Shown here: piece by piece, positions 59,092-64,000 of the stretch
Layout: each line of letters starts with the position of its first letter
Position numbering within the stretch: the stretch's first letter is position 1
Assembly (NCBI GenBank): GCA_900112325.1
Contig: FOLJ01000018.1
Location: 62,001 to 126,000, forward strand
DNA length: 64,000 bases
Source of the DNA: Micromonospora sediminimaris
Lineage (GTDB): Bacteria > Actinomycetota > Actinomycetes > Mycobacteriales > Micromonosporaceae
Direction of reading: 5' to 3'
Program-made: the position numbers and the translations under genes
The notes under the pieces: model-generated
Databases searched by the model: none
What the model was told of the DNA's origin: nothing
Seen by the model: the letters and a program-made list of their open reading frames with translations, nothing else

Positions 59092-59743
59092 CGCAGACAC
59101 GCGAGAGAGCGATGTCGCGGATGTCGAAGGCGTACGTATTCGCATATCCAGTGGCCGGCAGTGGCGAGATGGATTTGAGATACTACGCGATATTGTCACC
59201 CGCCACCGGCGAGGTTGGACTCGAAGGTACCTGGCAGAGTATCTCCGGTTCCGCTGGAACACTGAACTTACCGCCGTAACCCGCGAACTGAACCGCCTTA
59301 TCGCCGTCCGAGGAAAACCACCGACCTTCCGCCAGTTCGCCAAGCCGGCCGCAGGTGCGGCGAACCACTGGTTCAACGGCGACCTTGCCAAGCTGTACAC
59401 GGCCATCGGCGAAAAGGCTCCAGCCATGACCCGCCGGGTTGACCTCCTGCCGACCACTGCGGACGAATTCGTCAATGCCGTCTACGTCGCACTTGGCGGC
59501 CAATATTACGACGACGAGCTTTATACTACCGATCCAGAAGCTGTCGCCCGCTACGACGAACTATCCAAGCTCGCCGCCCGCAGCATCTACTACCTCCAGA
59601 TCGCCGAGGCCACCGAACGACAACCGGAGCCAGCCGAATTCGGCGTCAAGCATTACGAATGGAACTGGGCCGGAGGCCTCGAACGCGGCTGGCCCCTTCT
59701 CAAGCAAGCGATCAACCAAGCAATTGGTCGGGCGCTCACATAA
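59092..59743 (+). pseudogene. 5'-truncated gene of unknown function
   Basis: One frame stays open for about 217 codons from just after the PucR stop to TAA at 59741-59743 but has no start codon in its first two-thirds; the first ATG is 59426. The sequence is strongly protein-like: GRQWRDGFEILRDIVTRHRR, YLAEYLRFRWNTELTAVTRE, then LGGQYYDDELYTTDPEAVAR and HYEWNWAGGLERGWPLLKQA. It looks like the C-terminal part of a larger protein whose 5' end was lost near 59090. Third positions are more AT-rich than neighbours. A short ATG-initiated product from 59426 remains possible. Confidence 0.55.
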
Positions 59744-59941
59744 TTTGCGCCGTCAGGATCCTGAGCCCGAAGGGCTTCAGGTGCCCCGACGGCCTGGGCC
59801 TGGCCGCCGCTGCGGAGGTAATAACACCCGCGCTACAGGCGGACGTCGCCCTGATCATCGAAGCCCGTACGACTCGCTGCGAACATGCAGCCTGGGGTCC
59901 TGCCGGTGGACGGGGGGTGGCGGCGGGTGTGACGAGCCTCT

Positions 59942-60478
59942 TCACACTGTGGGCGGCCAGCGATGCCTGCGCCACTCGTCCCATGTCGTGAACCCGGTCG
60001 GTGGGTTGTCAACGGGTTCGCTGCCGTCGAGTTCACCTGGCGTGGGGATATCGAAGCGGTCAGCCCACTCCGCAAGTTCCTGATCGGACATGGGCCACGT
60101 GGTGTGTGGCGCTGCCGCTTGCCGCTGGTCGCGTCGTCTCCGCTGCTCCGCGGGGGTGAGTTCGAAGTAGCGCAGATCCACCGCCGCACCAAGGTCTGCT
60201 GCTGCCTGGCGGAGCGCGGAGCGCTCGTTGCGGTCCCAGAGGCCGAAGTCGATCACGACGTTGTTGCCGAGTTCGAGGACGCGCAGCCCAATCTGGAGGA
60301 GCCGTCCCTCGATCACGTCCCCGGCCGAAGGCGGATTCTCGTGGCCGTAGAGGGCCTTCACCCACTCGTCCTTCGTCAGGCGCAGCGCATCCTGCTCGAT
60401 CTCGATGTGCCGAGCGGCCGTGGTCTTTCCAGTGCAGGGGAGCCCCACGGTCAGGAACAGTGTCGGTTGCCCCACCAT
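59942..60478 (-). CDS. P-loop kinase (AAA_33/zeta-toxin-like)
   Basis: About 178 residues from ATG 60478, with CGGAGGGTG upstream; a GTG one codon later is similar. Walker A is LTVGLPCTGKTTAARHIE, with the following ALRLTKDEWVKALYG helix typical of chloramphenicol-phosphotransferase and zeta-like kinases. NNVVIDFGLWDRNERSALRQ and PAEQRRRRDQRQAA supply the Walker B-like Asp and Arg-rich lid. It would phosphorylate a small molecule or nucleotide sugar. It is the last gene of a four-gene minus-strand group beginning at 63122. Substrate and role are unknown. Confidence 0.82.
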   Translation of the reverse strand: MVGQPTLFLTVGLPCTGKTTAARHIEIEQDALRLTKDEWVKALYGHENPPSAGDVIEGRLLQIGLRVLELGNNVVIDFGLWDRNERSALRQAAADLGAAVDLRYFELTPAEQRRRRDQRQAAAPHTTWPMSDQELAEWADRFDIPTPGELDGSEPVDNPPTGFTTWDEWRRHRWPPTV

Positions 60479-60536
60479 CACCCTCCGAACGGACGCACAC
60501 GGCACACCTGTGCGAACGCGGTGCGCAGAGCGGAAA

Positions 60537-60980
60537 TCATGAGATTGCGACCACCATGGTGCCCACCAGGTTGACCGCGATGCCCACGAGCGCGATCGGC
60601 GAGAGTCGCAGGAGTTTGCTTCGAAGGTATGTGTGCGGTGCCATGCCCAGCACCGCGCTGTCGACGAGCAGCACCACCATGACGACGGTGAGCACGATGG
60701 CCGCCACGGCCGGAGGCGAGAGTGAGTCCGGCAGGGCTAACACGACACCGACGGCGGTCAGCGTGATCGCGGGGATGGTCTGCACGACGTCCGCGGCGTA
60801 CTCCAGGTAGGCGTCGATCTGCTCCGGTGCCAGGTAATCCGGGATCTGGTCCGGCGGGACGTCGGCATACGGGCGGGCCTCGGCGATCCAGGCCGTCACC
60901 TGCCGTTTGGCGCGCTTGACCAGCACCGGGCTGGCGAGGAACATGACGACCGCGGCCAGGAACGGGAGAACTTCGGCCAT
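60537..60980 (-). CDS. Small integral membrane protein, uncharacterised
   Basis: 147 residues from ATG 60980, which overlaps the upstream TAA (TAATG). Three to four helices are visible: VLPFLAAVVMFLASPVLV at the N terminus, VVQTIPAITLTAVGVVLAL, AAIVLTVVMVVLLVDSAVLG and LSPIALVGIAVNLVGTMVVA. A cytoplasmic loop rich in Asp and Pro (DVPPDQIPDYLAPEQIDAYL) lies between helices 1 and 2. It is in an operon with the pseudo-dynamin-like protein and the small soluble protein. No family is recognised. Confidence 0.75.
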   Translation of the reverse strand: MAEVLPFLAAVVMFLASPVLVKRAKRQVTAWIAEARPYADVPPDQIPDYLAPEQIDAYLEYAADVVQTIPAITLTAVGVVLALPDSLSPPAVAAIVLTVVMVVLLVDSAVLGMAPHTYLRSKLLRLSPIALVGIAVNLVGTMVVAIS

Positions 60981-61417
60981 TACGGCGCGGATGGTCGCGT
61001 GTCGAGTTGGATGGTCAGGGGTGCGTCGAGCTCACCGGCACCCTTGTATCCGACACTTGCCCATGACACCGACACCTCCACGGACTCGTTGTCGCGCTTG
61101 TGTACCGCGACGAGTTGGCCGTCGGCCTGCTGTGTGCGGGCGACACGGCGTTTGCGCCGGCCGTCGAGATGCAGGGCGCCCGGAGCCCATTCCCCGCTGT
61201 CCACGTAGGCGACACCGTCGGTCACGCACCGCCCGCGGACCGTGACCCGGTACTGCAACGGCGAGTCGCTGACGACGACCACGCGATGGATCTCCCCGGA
61301 CCCGTTGACCACGCAGGGCTCTGCCTCACACACGGCATACGTGTGGACCGTCAGCCAGCCGGGTCGGTTCACCGCCTCCGCACGGCACTTCTCGTCGGGC
61401 CCGGGCGCCTTACCCAT
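60980..61417 (-). CDS. Small soluble protein, uncharacterised
   Basis: 145 residues from ATG 61417, with GGGAGAG upstream; its start overlaps the preceding TAA. The sequence is mostly beta-strand-like (GEIHRVVVVSDSPLQYRVTV, then RGRCVTDGVAYVDSGEWAPG). It lacks a signal peptide or membrane helix. Cys residues appear in EKCRAEAV, YAVCEAEPCVV and GRCVTDG. No family is recognised. It sits between the pseudo-dynamin-like protein and the membrane protein with overlaps on both sides, which suggests a shared complex. Confidence 0.7.
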   Translation of the reverse strand: MGKAPGPDEKCRAEAVNRPGWLTVHTYAVCEAEPCVVNGSGEIHRVVVVSDSPLQYRVTVRGRCVTDGVAYVDSGEWAPGALHLDGRRKRRVARTQQADGQLVAVHKRDNESVEVSVSWASVGYKGAGELDAPLTIQLDTRPSAP

Positions 61418-63122
61418 CTTCGTCACTCTCCCGATCGTAGAAGCCATGCAGCGGCGACACGTCCAGCACCGCCGTGGCGACGTCCGGCGACGCGGTCCGG
61501 GCGGCGACGTCGGCCAGCTCCGGCCCGAACGGCCCGGCACTGACCACGCTAACGATGGCGTTCGGCTCGTCCGGCATCCGGTGGTACGCGAGGTCGACCA
61601 GCTGTAGGTCCACCCGCGCAAAGTCACACGCGGTGAGGTCGAACCGGGTCACGTAGGCGACGGTCTCGCGCGCAGGCCCGGTGTAGCGGTGTCCGTCGAC
61701 CGTGATCGTGGCGTGCGCGTCGGACTCGCTGTCGGCCAAGCTTCGACAGAGGTCCAGGAACGCGGTGACGTCGACCCGGCTGGTCCAGCTGACCACGTTT
61801 CCGTCCGGCGAGGCGTCGTAGAGCACAACGTCATCCCGCACCTCGTACCGCAGTAGCCGACCGGCCGGCGAGGCTACGACCTCCCCCGACCGCGAGCTCC
61901 AGCGCAGGTCAGCGGACCGGTCATTGATCTCGGCGGCGAGGTGCCCCAGCCGCTCGCGGATGTCGGTCAGCTCGGCGTGCCGCTCCACGTCCACCGTGAG
62001 CTGGTCGAACAGGGCATCCGCGTCGTCGCGGAAACGGTCGAACGCCTTGCTAAGCACGTCGCGCAGCCGCGCCACCTGATGCTCCCACGACCTCGACAGC
62101 TCCTCCTTGATCGCGGCGCGACGGAAGAGGGCACCGACGACGAAGCCGGTGAGCGTCCCACTGCCAAACGAGGCGAGCGGAGGCCGCACCACTGGCGCGC
62201 TGACCAGCATCCGCTCGGACACATCGACGGGCGCGCGCGTCCTGAGCCGGGTCCACAGCTTTATCGACGCGGTGTCCGCGGCCGACGCCACGTCATCGAG
62301 GGCGGACCGGAACGCACCAACGAACGCTGCCTCCGCTGCGCCGGTGTGGAACAGCAGACGCGGCCCGGCGAGGTGTTCGCGTTGGAACGCGCGCCACGCC
62401 TCGTCGAACCTGCGATCGACCAGAGCCAACAACCGGGTCTGGGCAGTGTCGAAGTCATCGGCCGTCGACCGCCGGAGCCGGTCGACGTCTGAACGGCCCG
62501 TGATTCCGGCGGCAAGCCGGCGGCTCGCCGACTCATGAAGCATCACGATCGTCGAGGTCATCGACGACATCGCGCGGACGAGGGCGGCCAGTCGCCGCCG
62601 CCGAAGGGCAACAGTCATCGCCCGCTCGAACGTCCGGAACCCGGGCCGGCCCGGCTCCGCCGCCGCAACCGGGAACACCCATGACGCAGCGCCAGGTCCG
62701 TCCAGCGTCGTGACCTGCCTCCTCACCACCGTCGACACCTGCGCTACCCCGTCGGCGGCTGCCGAACCCACCGGAGACAGCACCACAAACGGCGGCTCCG
62801 ACAGCATCACGGCCGCGCGCTGCAGGAACTGCACCTCGTCGTCCTTCAGAGGCCCATTCGCGTTCGTCATCAACACCACGAGATCGGCATCGGGGACCGT
62901 CTGTGCGAGCGGGCACGCGGTAATGACCACATCGGCACGTACCGGTATTCGTCCGACAAGCGCCTGGAACCGCCGCTCCGCGTCGGGCATGTCGGATCCG
63001 ACAACAACCCTCACCCGATCGAGCGGCCGCTCGCGATAGGCATCACCGTCAAGCGCCGCCAGCCGCACGACGAGCCCCTCCACCTCACCGGCCGGATCCC
63101 CAGACCACGCAACGGACTTCAC
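61410..63122 (-). CDS. Dynamin-like protein lacking a canonical P-loop
   Basis: A 570-residue protein. VRVVVGSDMPDAERRFQALV, where a GxxxxGK[ST] loop would be expected, and DLVVLMTNANGPLKDDEVQF followed by LQRAAVMLSEPPFVVLSPVG resemble the G-domain layout of bacterial dynamins. No Lys/Ser Walker A is present. The middle is long, helical and charged (RDVLSKAFDRFRDDADALFD). A Gly-rich hydrophobic stretch (SFGSGTLTGFVVGALFRRAA) could insert into membrane like a dynamin paddle. The C-terminal part returns to beta-rich sequence. It heads the operon with a soluble, a membrane and a kinase protein. The family call is inference from architecture. Confidence 0.55.
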   Translation of the reverse strand: MKSVAWSGDPAGEVEGLVVRLAALDGDAYRERPLDRVRVVVGSDMPDAERRFQALVGRIPVRADVVITACPLAQTVPDADLVVLMTNANGPLKDDEVQFLQRAAVMLSEPPFVVLSPVGSAAADGVAQVSTVVRRQVTTLDGPGAASWVFPVAAAEPGRPGFRTFERAMTVALRRRRLAALVRAMSSMTSTIVMLHESASRRLAAGITGRSDVDRLRRSTADDFDTAQTRLLALVDRRFDEAWRAFQREHLAGPRLLFHTGAAEAAFVGAFRSALDDVASAADTASIKLWTRLRTRAPVDVSERMLVSAPVVRPPLASFGSGTLTGFVVGALFRRAAIKEELSRSWEHQVARLRDVLSKAFDRFRDDADALFDQLTVDVERHAELTDIRERLGHLAAEINDRSADLRWSSRSGEVVASPAGRLLRYEVRDDVVLYDASPDGNVVSWTSRVDVTAFLDLCRSLADSESDAHATITVDGHRYTGPARETVAYVTRFDLTACDFARVDLQLVDLAYHRMPDEPNAIVSVVSAGPFGPELADVAARTASPDVATAVLDVSPLHGFYDRESDEDG

Positions 63123-63295
63123 GCCGCCAGTCTCCGCGCGCCCAATGAATCGGTGGAATCCCCCGGACGGGCCGAAACATTCACCTCAGTACCCGGCGCA
63201 TCCGACGCCAACGCTCTTTCCATCGTGCGGCCGTTCAGGCAGGTGGCGTCGGTTTCCTGGCGGTCGCCGGACCCGTACCGGTCTACCGCTCCCGC

Positions 63296-63430
63296 TTACG
63301 GACCCAGTTCCGCCAGGGTCTCGTGACTCATTCCGAGCTCACGGGCGACCTGGTTGATCGGCTGCCCCGACGAGTGCACCAGGTCAACCGCGTCACGCTG
63401 GAACTTTCCGTGTACTTCGATGGACAACAC
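63296..63430 (-). pseudogene. IS3-family OrfA (Tnp_1) N-terminal remnant
   Basis: The minus strand contains VHGKFQRDAVDLVHSSGQPI, then NQVARELGMSHETLAELGP, the HTH start of IS3-type OrfA proteins. The frame ends right where OrfA would continue (usually ETLRNWV...). OrfB is absent, and so are recognisable ends. It is a short dead fragment. Confidence 0.65.
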
Positions 63431-63514
63431 AACAGGGACACCCCTTCCTCTGAACCAACGTCCAGTCTGAGGGTCCAATCTCAGGGGGACAGTTCGGCGC
63501 TCCCTGTTCGTCTG

Positions 63515-63916
63515 TCAGCCCTGACGATCGTCCAGCAGCACTCGTTCGAGTTCCGCCCACTCTGGTCTGGGTGCTACGACTGGTCGGACGACCGTGAGAA
63601 GCCGTCCGTCGAGACAGACGTCGAGCCCTTCTTCAGCCTGCGCAAGCCTTCGTTTCACATCGACCCGGCGTCTAGGCCCTCCTGCCAGCACCCCGAGCAG
63701 AATCTCGTACCGTGCGTCGCCTAGTTGATCAGCAAATGCCCATGTTCCCCGAACCGGAATGCCACCCAGTGCCCACTCGGCTCCAGCCTCGGGGGCTGAA
63801 TCATAGAGCCTGTTCATCACCTCCACGGCCTGCTCCTGCGGAGTACGTACACGCTCGGCCTCTTGCGCCAGCGCGGGCCAACCTGAGCGCCTGAACACTT
63901 CGTCCTCCAACTCCAT
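63515..63916 (-). CDS. Hypothetical protein
   Basis: About 133 residues from ATG 63916, with GAGGCGG 5 bp upstream; an upstream extension is Arg/Pro-rich and unlikely to be translated. It begins MELEDEVFRRSGWPALAQEA and contains YDSAPEAGAEWALGGIPVRG, then ADQLGDARYEILLGVLAGGP. No signal peptide or membrane helix is visible and no family is recognised. It is not clearly linked to the IS3 remnant downstream. Its left neighbour on the same strand is the remnant, so the gene stands alone in this window. Confidence 0.6.
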   Translation of the reverse strand: MELEDEVFRRSGWPALAQEAERVRTPQEQAVEVMNRLYDSAPEAGAEWALGGIPVRGTWAFADQLGDARYEILLGVLAGGPRRRVDVKRRLAQAEEGLDVCLDGRLLTVVRPVVAPRPEWAELERVLLDDRQG

Positions 63917-64000
63917 TGCGTCCGCCTCGTCTGGTGGTCGACGTTGGGGCGAAGGCGGTCGCCTCGACCTGGGCAACTCTTCCCGTAGCGGAAAGCGCCA

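Noticed and set aside
59112..59279. 55-residue frame with several Met and Tyr residues just after PucR
   Set aside because: The competing frame on the same strand is coherent over 217 codons, so this one is likely accidental.
1..64000. tRNA, rRNA, CRISPR array or riboswitch
   Set aside because: Gaps were read for cloverleaf-like arms, spaced direct repeats and known leader motifs; nothing convincing was found, though an unaided reading could miss a short RNA.

Overview
The window is high-GC actinobacterial DNA. GTG/TTG starts, tightly overlapping ATGA/GTGA gene junctions, purine-rich ribosome binding sites, a DUF574-type methyltransferase, a LAL regulator, a CebR-type cellulase regulator and secreted GH6/GH10-CBM2 enzymes all fit a soil or plant-associated mycelial actinomycete. 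Micromonosporaceae (Micromonospora-like) is my best guess, inferred from gene content rather than from any database comparison. No rRNA, tRNA, CRISPR array or replication origin was recognised.

Layout. 1-1533: a partial MORN-like gene, an ArsR regulator and a DUF574 methyltransferase. 1664-11285: a compact divergent cluster. The minus arm runs aminotransferase, Gfo/Idh/MocA oxidoreductase, two half-ABC exporters, NUDIX hydrolase. The plus arm runs NagB-like protein, PfkB kinase, IAG-type nucleoside hydrolase. Together they look like a pathway that makes, exports or recycles an amino-sugar nucleoside, and this is the most interesting locus for natural products. 11584-17568: secreted protease, an ISAs1 transposase stub, a TrmH/SpoU methyltransferase, a head-to-head pair of 5'-truncated genes (FtsX-type permease and NarL response regulator) with a 7-bp tandem repeat, a GH10-CBM2 xylanase with a perfect 17-bp terminator hairpin, and a leaderless nucleotidyltransferase. 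17903-26572: LAL regulator, DUF5996 protein, flavodoxin-like reductase, glutaminase-STAS, and a GH6 cellulase divergent from a LacI/CebR regulator with two operator copies.

26725-37924: a catabolic locus. A GntR/FCD regulator is followed by DJ-1/PfpI and alpha/beta-hydrolase genes, and lies divergent from a fully overlapping CUT1-type ABC importer (lipoprotein, two permeases, two ATPases) with an aldehyde dehydrogenase and an iron alcohol dehydrogenase. 38356-41637: a NUDIX gene, then a visibly more AT-rich patch (P-loop kinase with TTA codons, GT2 glycosyltransferase, two small membrane proteins), probably acquired. 41713-46440: decayed IS701 transposase pieces flanking a NarL/LuxR two-component system, a lipoprotein and a small secreted protein.

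46510-53922: a large STAND/TPR ATPase with a C-terminal single-base frameshift, then an OmpR-type two-component system divergent from an ABC-2 type ATPase/permease pair. 54325-59088: an FMO-like monooxygenase, SDR and MFS/GPH transporter operon divergent from a PucR regulator with palindromes between them. 59092-59743: a 5'-truncated gene remnant. 59942-63122: four minus-strand genes (pseudo-dynamin-like protein, small soluble protein, membrane protein, P-loop kinase) that look like an uncharacterised membrane-associated system. The window ends with an IS3 OrfA stub and a small hypothetical gene.
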